This document shows positions 51,809-61,276 of a stretch of 64,000 nucleotides of DNA, piece by piece (the stretch's first letter is position 1; every line of letters starts with the position of its first letter). The notes below the pieces were generated by a model. That model saw only the letters and a program-made list of their open reading frames with translations. It searched no databases and was not told the DNA's origin. The position numbers and the translations under genes were made by a program. Origin of the DNA: Nocardioides ginsengisegetis (GTDB lineage Bacteria; Actinomycetota; Actinomycetes; Propionibacteriales; Nocardioidaceae); contig NZ_JACGXA010000001.1 of the NCBI RefSeq assembly GCF_014138045.1, positions 2,031,001 through 2,095,000 of the forward strand, in the 5' to 3' direction.

Positions 51809-53899
51809 CTACCGCGGCAACCCGAGGATCTGCTCGCCCGCGACGTTGCGCAGGATCTGCGTGGTGCCGCCGGCGATCGAGAGGCAGCGGGTGTTGAGCA
51901 GCTCCCACACGTCGGCCGCGACGTCGCGATCGCCGAGCGCGACCCGGTCGCCGTGCAGCTCGACGACGAGTTCGGCGGCGTCCTGGCGGTTGCGGACCCC
52001 GAGCAGCTTCGCGACCGACGACTCAGGGCCGGGAGACTGGCCGGCCAGCGAGCGCAGCGTGGACCGTACGCCGAGCAGCGAGCAGACCGTGGCCAGCGCG
52101 ACGCAGCGGCCCACGGCGACCAGCTGCGCGCCGGTCGCCCCGTCCGAGACCAGCTCGACGGCGCGCTCGATGCTGGTGCCGAGCCGGCTGGTGGCCATCG
52201 CGACGCGCTCGTTGGCCAGCGTGGTGCGCGCCAGGCGCCACCCGTCGTCGACCTTCCCGACCAGGCAGTCCTCCGGCACGAACACGTCGTCGAGGAAGAC
52301 CTCGTTGAACAGCGAGTCCCCGGTGATCTCGCGCAGTGGTCGTACGTCGATCCCCTCGGAGCGCATGTCCACGAGGAAGTAGCTGATCCCCCGGTGGGCC
52401 GGGGCGTCCGGGTTGGTCCGGGCCAGGCAGATGGCCCAGTCGGCGCGGTGGGCCAGCGAGGTCCACACCTTCTGCCCGCTCAGCTTCCAGCCGCCGTCGA
52501 CCTTGACCGCGCGGGTGCGCAGCGAGGCGAGGTCGGACCCGGCCTCGGGCTCGGAGAACAGCTGGCACCACACCACCTCGCCGCGCAGCGAGGCCGTGAC
52601 GAACTTCCGGCGCTGCGCCTCGGTGCCGTGCTCGAGGATCGTCGGGACGGCCCAGCCGGCGATGACCAGGTCGGGGCGGGTGACCCCGGCGGCCGCGAGC
52701 TCCTCGTCGATGACGATCTGGGTGACCGCGTCCGCGCCGAGGCCCCACGGCTCGGGCCAGTGCGGCATCAGCAGCCTGGCCGCGACCAGGGCGTCGCGCT
52801 GGTCCTCCGGCGCCGCCGCGGCCACCGTGGCCACGGACTCGCGCACCCCTCCGCGGATGTCGGCGTCGCGACCGTCGAGGTCGACCGCGACGGAGCGCCG
52901 CATCCCGGCGACTGCCCGGCCGGCCAGCCGTGCCGCGGCCTCGTCGGCACCCCCGACCAGGGCGCGCAGCGAGAGCGCCCGGCGCAGGTAGAGGTGGGCG
53001 TCGTGCTCGAAGGTGAAACCGATGCCGCCCAGGACCTGGATGCAGGTCTTGGCCACCGCGACGGCGCCCTCCAGCGCGACCACGGCCGCGACGTCGACCG
53101 CGAAGGCCCACTGCTCGTCCTCGGCCCCCGCCATCGCCTGCTGCCCCGCCGACGCCGCGTCCCAGGCGGCCGCCGTCACCGCCTCCACGGTCTCCAGCAT
53201 CTCCGCGCACAGGTGCTTGACGGCCTGGAAGGACCCGATCCGGCGACCGAACTGCTCACGCGTCTTGGCGTGCTCGACCGCGGTCGCCAGGCACCACCGG
53301 ACGATCCCCGACGCCTCGGCCGCGGCGAGGGTCACGGCGACACGACGGACCAGGTCGGTGGTCACCTCGGGCAGGGCGATGCACTCGGTGAGGTCGGCGG
53401 CCACGGTGCCGAACCGGCGCGACAGGTCCGGGCCGCGGGTCGGCTGCACGGTCACGGACGTCCCCGGCGCGACCACCCAGCCGTTCGGGCCCTCGATCAG
53501 CACGTGGGTCGCGCCGGGCGCGTCCCACACGGGACCGTCCGGTCCCGACAGGCCGATCGCCACGACGGCGCCCTCGGCGATGGCCTCACTCAGTCCGAAG
53601 TCGTTGCCGAGCACCGTCGCGGCGATCGACGTACCGAGGAGGGGGCCGGGGAGCATCTCGTGCGCGCAGGCCTCGAGCGCCACCGCGACGTCGAGCAACG
53701 TGCCGCCACCGCCGCCGACCCAGTCGGGCAGGCCGATCGCCGGGACGCCCATCGCCACGGCGCCCTTCCAGACCTCGTCGAAGGTCGCGGCCGGGTCGTC
53801 CTCGGCGGCGCGCACCGCGTCGACGCCGCGCATGCCGGCCGCCCACCGGCGCAGGCTCGCGGCCAGCTCGACGTGCTCGTCGGAGATACCGATCGACAT
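51809..53899 (-). CDS. fadE34: FadE34 (ChsE3)-like double-domain acyl-CoA dehydrogenase
   Basis: 696 residues from ATG 53899 behind GTGAGGGGTCGC. Two halves joined near residue 345. The N-terminal half keeps REQFGRRIGSFQAVKHLCAEMLE and QVLGGIGFTFEHDAHLYLRRALS; the C-terminal half carries the full flavin loop LFSEPEAGSDLASLRTRAV and the end SIAGGTTQILRNVAGEQILGLPR. In M. tuberculosis FadE34 (Rv3573c, next to kstR) is naturally a single chain and oxidises C24 side-chain acyl-CoA. The same size, layout and closeness to kstR support that assignment. Controlled by the KstR site at 53920. Confidence 0.9.
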   Translation of the reverse strand: MSIGISDEHVELAASLRRWAAGMRGVDAVRAAEDDPAATFDEVWKGAVAMGVPAIGLPDWVGGGGGTLLDVAVALEACAHEMLPGPLLGTSIAATVLGNDFGLSEAIAEGAVVAIGLSGPDGPVWDAPGATHVLIEGPNGWVVAPGTSVTVQPTRGPDLSRRFGTVAADLTECIALPEVTTDLVRRVAVTLAAAEASGIVRWCLATAVEHAKTREQFGRRIGSFQAVKHLCAEMLETVEAVTAAAWDAASAGQQAMAGAEDEQWAFAVDVAAVVALEGAVAVAKTCIQVLGGIGFTFEHDAHLYLRRALSLRALVGGADEAAARLAGRAVAGMRRSVAVDLDGRDADIRGGVRESVATVAAAAPEDQRDALVAARLLMPHWPEPWGLGADAVTQIVIDEELAAAGVTRPDLVIAGWAVPTILEHGTEAQRRKFVTASLRGEVVWCQLFSEPEAGSDLASLRTRAVKVDGGWKLSGQKVWTSLAHRADWAICLARTNPDAPAHRGISYFLVDMRSEGIDVRPLREITGDSLFNEVFLDDVFVPEDCLVGKVDDGWRLARTTLANERVAMATSRLGTSIERAVELVSDGATGAQLVAVGRCVALATVCSLLGVRSTLRSLAGQSPGPESSVAKLLGVRNRQDAAELVVELHGDRVALGDRDVAADVWELLNTRCLSIAGGTTQILRNVAGEQILGLPR

Positions 53900-53919
53900 G
53901 CGACCCCTCACGTGAGAAC

Positions 53920-53933
53920 TAGAACGTGTTCCA
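53920..53933. promoter_or_regulatory. KstR operator between fadE34 and a methyltransferase (perfect match)
   Basis: TAGAACGTGTTCCA fits TnnAACnnGTTnnA throughout. On the minus strand it lies about 21 bases upstream of the fadE34 start; on the plus strand TAGGCT for the methyltransferase follows eight bases further on. Confidence 0.9.
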
Positions 53934-53943
53934 ATACTACTAG

Positions 53944-55733
<1,790 letters not shown>

Positions 55734-55741
<8 letters not shown>

Positions 55742-56450
55742 CGGGCTTCTTGAAGTAGAGGACCATGCTCTTGCCGATCACCGGGTCGAGCACCTTGCCG
55801 GCCACCTGCAGCGCCTTCGGCTGCTTCATGATCTCCCACACCAGGAGCTTGTGGTACGCCTTCGCGAGCGGGTGGTCGTCGTTCTTCACGCCGACCGCGC
55901 ACTTGATCCACCAGTAGGGCGAGTGCAGGCCGTGGGCGTAGGACTTGCCCTCGAACTCCAGCCCGGCGTTGGCGAGCTTGCCGATCAGCTCCTTGTCGGA
56001 GTAGATCCGGATGTGGCCGCCGGGGGTGTTGTGGTAGTCCTCCGACAGCTTCCAGTTGATGATCTCGGGGAACCACCGCGGCACCGACACCGCGATCGTG
56101 CCGCCTGGGCGCAGCACCCGGACGAGCTCCTCGATCGCCTGGATGTCGGCGGGGATGTGCTCGAGCACCTCGGCCGCGACGATCCGGTCGAACTCCTCGT
56201 CGGCGAAGGGCAGCGCGAGGGCGTCGCCCTCCTTGACGTCGGCCTCGGCACCCTCGGGCACCTCGCCGGCCTCCTTCATCGCGACGAAGAGGTCGCGCAC
56301 GCCGGACAGCTCGTCGGCGTCCTGGTCGAACGCGATCACGTCACCGCCGCGGCGGTACATCTCGAACGCGTGGCGCCCGGCGCCACAGCCCATGTCGAGG
56401 ACACGGTCGCCCGGGCGCAGCCCCAGGCGGTCGAAGTCAACGGTCAGCAC
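55734..56450 (-). CDS. Class I SAM methyltransferase (UbiE/methyltransferase_11 type)
   Basis: 238 residues; its start overlaps the glycosyltransferase end by 14 bases. SAM motif I VLDMGCGAGRHAFEMYRRGG at about 17-36, acidic residue in VIAFDQDAD, motif IV FDRIVAAEVLEHIPADIQAI. The C-terminal half has aromatic and basic stretches (HSPYWWIKCAVGVKNDDHPLAKAYHKLL) that may hold a lipid or isoprenoid. Middle gene of the glycosyltransferase-methyltransferase-toroid operon. Confidence 0.88.
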
Positions 56451-57723
56451 GGGTCTTCTCCTCGTTGGATTCGGCGTGGTAGTCGGCGATCACCTCGTCG
56501 TACGCCGCCGCGACGGTGGCGGCGACGGCGCGCCAGCTGAACATCTCCTGCACCCGGCGGCGGCCGGCCGCGCCCATGGCGGCCCGGCGCTCGGGGTCGT
56601 CGAGCAGGGCGGCGATGGCGGCCTCGAGCTCGAACACGTCGCCCGGCGTGACCAGGTCGGCGCACTCGCCGTCGGGGCCGACGACCTCGGGGATCGCGCC
56701 GGCGCGCGAGACGACCAGCGGGGTCTCGCAGGCCATCAGCTCGGCGGTCGGGAGCGAGAAGCCCTCGTAGAGGGACGGCACGCAGGCCACCTCGGCCGAG
56801 CCCATCAGGTCGACGAGGTCGGCGTCGCTGATGCCGTGCACGAAGCGGACCGAGTCGGCGATCGAGAGCTTGTCGATGAGCTTCTCGGTGCGGCCGCCGG
56901 GCGTCGGCTTGGTGACGAGCAGCAGCTCGACGTCGCGCTCGGTGCGGAGCTTGGCGAAGGCCTCCAGCAGCGTGGCGATGCCCTTCATCGGGGCGTCGGC
57001 GCTGGCCATGGCGAGGATCCGGCCCGGCACCCGCGGCACGGTCGGCGGGACGAACCCGTCGTCGACGCCGAGCAGGATGACCTGCATCCGCGCGGGGTCG
57101 ACGCCGAAGTCCTTGGCGATGTCGCGCTTGGAGGCCTCCGAGGGCGTCATGATCTTGCGGGCCTTGCGGGCAACCTTGCCCTGCATGCGCAGGAATCCGT
57201 ACCAGCGGCGTACGGACGGCTTCTTGCGCCACGGCGCCGCCTGGAGGTCGATCCGGCGGTCGAAGGTGATCGGGTGGTGCAGCGTCGTGATGAGCGGCAG
57301 CCCCATCTTCTCGATGTCGAGCATGCCGTAGCCGAGGACCTGGTTGTCGTGGACGATGTCGAAGTCGTCGACCCGGTCCCTGAGCAGCCGCGCGACGCGG
57401 GTGCTGAACGTCTTGGGCTCGGGGAAGCCGGCGGTGCACATGGTGAGGAACTCCTCCACGTCCACGAGGTCGCGGAACTCGCGCAGCTTGGGGACCCGGA
57501 AGGGGTCGGGCTCGCGGTAGAGGTCGAGGCTGGGCACCTTGGTGAGCGTCACGCCCGGGTCGAGCTCGGGGTAGGGCTGTCCGGAGAAGACCTCGACGGT
57601 GTGTCCGAGGTTGACCAGCTCACGGCTGAGGTGACGGACGTAGATGCCCTGTCCGCCGCAGTGCGGCTTGCTCCGGTAGGACAGGAGAGCGATACGCAAT
57701 CGTCTCGACCTTTCTGTGGACAC
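56437..57723 (-). CDS. GT4-family glycosyltransferase
   Basis: 428 residues as written from GTG 57723; TTG 57699, after AGAAAGG and before RIALLSYRSKPHCGG, is a credible later start. GT-B fold: N-terminal SYRSKPHCGGQGIYVRHLSRELVNLGHTVEVFSG (acceptor side) and C-terminal GT4 block VPSLYEGFSLPTAELMACETPLVVSRAGAIPEVVG (donor binding, with the E-x7-E pair). Activated hexose donor likely; acceptor unknown. First gene of its operon, with a KstR site at 57741 facing it and kstR. Confidence 0.9.
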   Translation of the reverse strand: MSTERSRRLRIALLSYRSKPHCGGQGIYVRHLSRELVNLGHTVEVFSGQPYPELDPGVTLTKVPSLDLYREPDPFRVPKLREFRDLVDVEEFLTMCTAGFPEPKTFSTRVARLLRDRVDDFDIVHDNQVLGYGMLDIEKMGLPLITTLHHPITFDRRIDLQAAPWRKKPSVRRWYGFLRMQGKVARKARKIMTPSEASKRDIAKDFGVDPARMQVILLGVDDGFVPPTVPRVPGRILAMASADAPMKGIATLLEAFAKLRTERDVELLLVTKPTPGGRTEKLIDKLSIADSVRFVHGISDADLVDLMGSAEVACVPSLYEGFSLPTAELMACETPLVVSRAGAIPEVVGPDGECADLVTPGDVFELEAAIAALLDDPERRAAMGAAGRRRVQEMFSWRAVAATVAAAYDEVIADYHAESNEEKTRADR

Positions 57724-57740
57724 GCCCGGGTCGGACGAAG

Positions 57741-57754
57741 TGAAACGTGTTCCT
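57741..57754. promoter_or_regulatory. KstR operator between the glycosyltransferase operon and kstR (one mismatch)
   Basis: TGAAACGTGTTCCT fits TnnAACnnGTTnnA except for the last base. It joins TATTAT (57754-57759), the -10 box for kstR on the plus strand, whose minus-strand reading gives CATAAT for the glycosyltransferase operon. Autoregulation of kstR is therefore expected, as known in mycobacteria. Confidence 0.85.
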
Positions 57755-57843
57755 ATTATGGCCCACCGCTTGCTAGCCTAGTTCTCTTGGTCAACGGGCA
57801 GACATCCGCCCGCAGACACGACATGGGGACACAGGGAGACAAC

Positions 57844-58446
57844 GTGAGCACCGTCAACTCGCTGACGGCCGAGGACCTCGGGTCCGCCGCCCAGCGCGAC
57901 CGCCGCAAGCGCATCCTGGACGCGACCATCAGCCTGGCCTCCCAGGGCGGCTTCGACGCCGTCCAGATGCGGGCCGTGGCCGAGCAGGCCGACGTCGCGC
58001 TCGGCACGCTCTACCGCTACTTCCCCTCCAAGATCCACCTGCTCGTCTCCGCGCTCGGCCGCGAGTTCGAGCGCGCCGACGCCTCCTTCAAGGACAAGAC
58101 GATCCCCGGCGACACCGCCGCCGAGCGGGTCATCTTCGTCATGCGCAAGACCACCCGCGGCCTGCAGGGCGACCAGCACCTCACCGAGGCGCTGACCCGG
58201 GCGTTCATGTTCGCCGACGCCTCGGTCCAGGCCGAGATCCACACCGTCGGCATGCTGCTCACCTCGATGCTGACCCGCGCCATGGACCCCGACCGCACCG
58301 AGGTCACCGACGACGACATCGCGATCGCCCGCGTCATCGGTGACGTCTGGCTCTCCGCCCTCGTCGGGTGGGTCACCGGCCGCACCTCCGCCGCCGAGAC
58401 CGCCCAGCACATGGAGGTCGCCGTACGCCTCCTCCTCCGCGACTGA
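57844..58446 (+). CDS. kstR: KstR, TetR-family repressor of sterol catabolism
   Basis: 200 residues from GTG 57844 behind GGGAGACAAC; ATG 57824 is a less likely start. KstR represses uptake and catabolism genes until 3-oxo-cholest-4-enoyl-CoA binds. The N-terminus LGSAAQRDRRKRILDATISLASQGGFDAVQMRAVAEQADVALGTLYRYFPSKIHLLVSALGREF is nearly the mycobacterial KstR (Rv3574) DNA-binding domain; RAFMFADASVQAEIHTV and ARVIGDVWLSALVGWVTGR match the ligand-binding half. It lies next to fadE34 as in M. tuberculosis, but here the glycosyltransferase operon lies between them. Its own promoter holds a KstR operator. Downstream a REP-like copy starts nine bases after the stop. Confidence 0.95.
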   Translation: MSTVNSLTAEDLGSAAQRDRRKRILDATISLASQGGFDAVQMRAVAEQADVALGTLYRYFPSKIHLLVSALGREFERADASFKDKTIPGDTAAERVIFVMRKTTRGLQGDQHLTEALTRAFMFADASVQAEIHTVGMLLTSMLTRAMDPDRTEVTDDDIAIARVIGDVWLSALVGWVTGRTSAAETAQHMEVAVRLLLRD

Positions 58447-58454
58447 GCCCCGCT

Positions 58455-58507
58455 CGCTGGTTGAGGTGCGAAGGCGCGCTGGCGCCTGAGCCTCGAAACC
58501 CGGTGAG
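58455..58507. repeat. REP-like palindrome, left copy beside the GIY-YIG gene
   Basis: Starts CGCTGGTTGAGGTGCG and ends GAGCCTCGAAACCCGGTGAG. Internal CGCGCTGGCGCC can fold back. The same sequence, inverted, recurs at 58868-58919 on the other side of the GIY-YIG gene. The GGTTGAGG...CTCGAAACC frame matches the chsH2 insert. Confidence 0.85.
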
Positions 58508-58520
58508 CTGAAGGTCGGCC

Positions 58521-58808
58521 TCAACCCCGCCGCTGCGGGCGACTGGCGAGCTCGGGCAGGTCGTCGAGCCGACCCTCGATCAGCGCGAGACGCTTGGCCC
58601 GGCTCCACCCCTGGACCTGCTTCTCGAACCGGTACGCCTCGTCGATCCTGGCGAACTCGGCTGCCCACGCCAGACGTACTGGTCGACGCCGCCGCGTGTA
58701 GGCCGCGCCCGTACCCGCGTCGTGCTCGGCCACTCGACGATCGAGGTCCCAGGTGCTGCCGACGTAGAACGAACCGTCAGCGCACTCGAGGATGTAGGTC
58801 CAGGGCAT
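58521..58808 (-). CDS. GIY-YIG nuclease family protein (YhbQ/UPF0213-like)
   Basis: 95 residues. The GIY-YIG core is WTYILECADGSFYVGSTWDLDRRVAEHDAGTGAAYTRRRRPVRLAW: YIL and YVG form the name motif, Arg and His/Glu residues follow (RRVAEH, with E near AAEFARIDEAYRFEKQVQGWSR). Length suits the stand-alone YhbQ-type subgroup. Placed between two inverted REP-like copies, about 14 and 60 bases from its ends, so gene and flanks could be one mobilised cassette. No KstR site. Confidence 0.88.
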   Translation of the reverse strand: MPWTYILECADGSFYVGSTWDLDRRVAEHDAGTGAAYTRRRRPVRLAWAAEFARIDEAYRFEKQVQGWSRAKRLALIEGRLDDLPELASRPQRRG

Positions 58809-58867
58809 AGAGGATCCATGCCCGGCAGGCGAGTCCCCAACCTCGGCCGGTCCGCCCCTGTGGACAA

Positions 58868-58919
58868 CTCACCGGGTTTCGAGGCTCGGTTGCTGCGCAA
58901 CCTCGCACCTCAACCAGCG
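58868..58919. repeat. REP-like palindrome, right copy (inverted) beside the GIY-YIG gene
   Basis: Begins CTCACCGGGTTTCGAGGCTC and ends CGCACCTCAACCAGCG, the reverse complement of the ends of 58455-58507. The middle differs (GGTTGCTGCGCAACC, itself a small hairpin). It ends eight bases before the stop of the SDR gene. Confidence 0.85.
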
Positions 58920-58926
58920 GAAGCGC

Positions 58927-59682
58927 TCAGCCCCCGAACGCGTGCGTCGCGGTGACCCCACCGTCGATCGCGATCTCGGCCCCGTTGACGTAGGCGCTCT
59001 CGTCGCTGGCGAGGTAGACGTAGAGCGGCGCGATGTCGACGGGGAGGCCGACGCGGCGGAGCGGGATCTTCGAGGCGCCGTACTCCATCGCGGCGTCGCC
59101 GCCGTGCACCCGCGTCATGGGGGTGTCGATCATGCCGGGGTGCACGGAGTTGACCCGGATGCCCTTGGGGCCGAGCTCCATCGCGGCCACCTTGGTCATG
59201 CCGCGGATCGCGAACTTCGTCGCGGAGTACGCCGCGCAGGCGGCCATGCCGCCCAGCCCCTCGATCGAGGAGGCGTTGATGATCGAGCCGCCGCCGTTCT
59301 TGCGCATCGTCCGGGCCACCGACTTCATCCCGAGGAAGCAGCCGAGCTGGTTGACCCGGAAGACGAGCTCGAACTCCTCGACCTCCATCCGCTCGATCTC
59401 GCCGAAGCGCAGGATGCCGGCGTTGTTGACCAGCACGTTGACCGGGCCGAACTTCTCCTCGACCTGTCCCACGAGCGCGATCCACGACGACTCGTCGCTC
59501 ACGTCGTGGTCGGCGAAGAACGCCGCGTCACCCAGCTCGTCGGCGAGCGCCTGGCCGGGCTCCTTGGCGATGTCCGCGATGGCGACCTTCGCCCCCTCGG
59601 CCACGAAGGCGCGGCAGATCTCCGCGCCCTGCCCCTGCGAACCGCCGGTGACGATCGCGATCTTGTTGTCCAGACGACCCAT
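58927..59682 (-). CDS. Short-chain dehydrogenase, 3-alpha/20-beta-hydroxysteroid dehydrogenase-like
   Basis: 251 residues from ATG 59682 behind AAGGGGAACC. SDR signatures: cofactor loop IVTGGSQGQGAEICRAF at about 10-26, NNAGILRFG at about 88-96, catalytic Ser in IINASSIEG, YSATK (Tyr and Lys) and PGMIDTPMT. Related to FabG3/Rv2002-type hydroxysteroid dehydrogenases in general pattern. Downstream of hsd4A and ferredoxin on the same strand, 11 bases from hsd4A, so it probably acts on steroid hydroxyl or keto groups. Confidence 0.88.
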   Translation of the reverse strand: MGRLDNKIAIVTGGSQGQGAEICRAFVAEGAKVAIADIAKEPGQALADELGDAAFFADHDVSDESSWIALVGQVEEKFGPVNVLVNNAGILRFGEIERMEVEEFELVFRVNQLGCFLGMKSVARTMRKNGGGSIINASSIEGLGGMAACAAYSATKFAIRGMTKVAAMELGPKGIRVNSVHPGMIDTPMTRVHGGDAAMEYGASKIPLRRVGLPVDIAPLYVYLASDESAYVNGAEIAIDGGVTATHAFGG

Positions 59683-59693
59683 GGGGTTCCCCT

Positions 59694-60593
59694 TCAGATG
59701 GTGAGCTGCATGATCGAGTCGGCCGCGAAGCCGCGGGAGGGGTCGCGCCCCTCGAACCAGCCGCCGAGCTGCTTGTCGAGGTCGGCCAGGCTCCACGTCG
59801 AGCCGGGCTTGTCGAAGCGCTGCTCCACGACCGGGGCGGCGACGACCGCGACCATCCCGCCGTAGACCACGAAGACCTGGCCGGTGATGTGGTCGGCGGC
59901 GGGCGAGGCGAGGTAGGCGACGAGCGGGGCCACGTGGTCGGGCGAGTAGGGGTCGACGTCGAGGCCGGACTCGTCCTCGCCGAAGACCTGCGCGGTCATC
60001 GCGGTGCGGGCGCGCGGGCAGATCGCGTTGGCGCGTACGCCGGCGGACCCGACGGCCCGCGAGGTCGAGACGGTGAGCGCGGCGATGCCGGCCTTGGCCG
60101 CGGCGTAGTTGGCCTGGCCGGGAGGGCCGCTCAGGAACGCCTCGGACGCAGTGTTGACCACGCGGCCGTAGACGGGCTGCCCGGTCTCCTTGAACCGCGC
60201 CCGCCAGTGGGCCGCGGCGTTGCGGGACAGCAGGAAGTGGCCGCGCAGGTGGACCCGGATGACGAGGTCCCACTCCTCGTCGGTCATGTTGAAGAGCATC
60301 TTGTCGCGGGTGATGCCGGCGTTGTTGACGACGATGTCGAGCCCGCCGAGGTCGAGCGCGGTTGTGACGAGCGCGTCCGCTGTGGCCCGCTCCCCCACGT
60401 CACCGGTGACGACCATGGCCGAGCCGCCGCGCGAGCGGATCTCCTCGGCGGCCTCGTCGGCGGCGCCGGGCAGGTCGCCCAGCACGACGCGCGCGCCGGC
60501 GTCCGCCAGCGCGAGCGCCTCGGCCCGGCCGAGCCCGGCGCCGGCCCCGGTCACGACGGCCACCTTGCCGTCCAGGGAGAGCAGGTCGGCCAT
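59694..60593 (-). CDS. hsd4A: Hsd4A-like short-chain dehydrogenase of sterol side-chain oxidation
   Basis: 299 residues; ATG 60593 shares a base with the ferredoxin stop (TGATG). Cofactor loop VVTGAGAGLGRAEALALADAG at about 12-32, NNAGITRDKMLFNMTDEEWD, catalytic Ser in TASEAFLSG, and YAAAKAG. The C-terminal 50 residues (VVEQRFDKPGSTWSLADLDKQLGGWFEGRDP) extend beyond ordinary SDRs and match the 17-beta-HSD/Hsd4A group. In M. tuberculosis the equivalent gene (Rv3502c) follows a ferredoxin gene (Rv3503c) and oxidises a 3-hydroxyacyl-CoA in side-chain beta-oxidation; the same pair occurs here. Confidence 0.9.
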   Translation of the reverse strand: MADLLSLDGKVAVVTGAGAGLGRAEALALADAGARVVLGDLPGAADEAAEEIRSRGGSAMVVTGDVGERATADALVTTALDLGGLDIVVNNAGITRDKMLFNMTDEEWDLVIRVHLRGHFLLSRNAAAHWRARFKETGQPVYGRVVNTASEAFLSGPPGQANYAAAKAGIAALTVSTSRAVGSAGVRANAICPRARTAMTAQVFGEDESGLDVDPYSPDHVAPLVAYLASPAADHITGQVFVVYGGMVAVVAAPVVEQRFDKPGSTWSLADLDKQLGGWFEGRDPSRGFAADSIMQLTI

Positions 60594-60784
60594 CAGTCCT
60601 CCAGCGAGATCGCGGCCCGCGGGCACGCGGCGACCGCGCGACGCACGGCCTCGACGTTCTCGTCGGTCGTCTCCTCCGTCTTGAGCTGGAGGAAGTCGTC
60701 GTCATCGAGCTCGAAGACCTCCGGCGCCAGCCCCTCGCAGAGGGCGTTGGACTCGCAGAGGTCGAAGTCGACCTTGATCTTCAT
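60593..60784 (-). CDS. 3Fe-4S ferredoxin (FdxD-like)
   Basis: 63 residues, ATG 60784 behind AGAAGGAGCACCC. KIKVDFDLCESNALCEGLAPEVFELDDDDF and AVAACPRAAISLED show three cluster cysteines (CxxxxxC, then CP), as in single-cluster ferredoxins that feed P450s. It lies between hsd4A and the PPOX/FNR genes, so it likely carries electrons from the FNR (61277-62242) to a sterol P450 such as Cyp125, which is not in this window. Confidence 0.92.
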   Translation of the reverse strand: MKIKVDFDLCESNALCEGLAPEVFELDDDDFLQLKTEETTDENVEAVRRAVAACPRAAISLED

Positions 60785-60810
60785 GGGTGCTCCTTCTCTC
60801 CGGGGATCTC

Positions 60811-61275
60811 TCACGCCATCTTGCGGTGGTCCCACGTCGCCACGTGGTCCGGACGGATCACCACCGCGACGCGCTTGGTGGCCTGCTTCTCGACCATGGA
60901 CCGGCCCAGCTCGCCGAGGTCGTCGAGGCTCGTCGCGCCGACCATGCGGACCGCGACGGCCGAGCCGATCTCGAAGATCGAGTCGTGGTCGCGGAGGATC
61001 TCGGCCTTGCCGGTGATCGAGACGCCGCGGAGCTCGAAGTAGTCGGTGCCGTCCTCGACGAGGGCGCTGACGCGGGGGTCGCGCTCGAGGTTGCGGATCT
61101 TCTGGCTGGCGGCGTAGGTCCAGAAGGCGATGCAGCCGTCCCGGACGACGTAGAACAGCGTCGAGAGGTGCGGCGCACCGTCCCGGCCGATGCTGGCCAC
61201 CTGCACCTTGAGGTTGTCCTCGAGCAGGTCGGCGACCTCCTGGTCGTCCATCCGCACGCCGTCGCGTCCCGACAT
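60811..61275 (-). CDS. PPOX-class (pyridoxamine 5'-phosphate oxidase-like) flavin/F420 protein
   Basis: 154 residues, ATG 61275 one base after the FNR stop. Split-barrel fold: VADLLEDNLKVQVASIGRDGAPHLSTLFYVVRDGCIAFWTYAASQKIRNLERDPRVSALVEDG. The region fits the FMN/F420 deazaflavin-dependent branch often encoded in actinobacterial catabolic operons. Cofactor and substrate unknown; position between reductase and ferredoxin suggests a redox role in steroid breakdown. Confidence 0.85.
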   Translation of the reverse strand: MSGRDGVRMDDQEVADLLEDNLKVQVASIGRDGAPHLSTLFYVVRDGCIAFWTYAASQKIRNLERDPRVSALVEDGTDYFELRGVSITGKAEILRDHDSIFEIGSAVAVRMVGATSLDDLGELGRSMVEKQATKRVAVVIRPDHVATWDHRKMA

Positions 61276-61276
61276 G

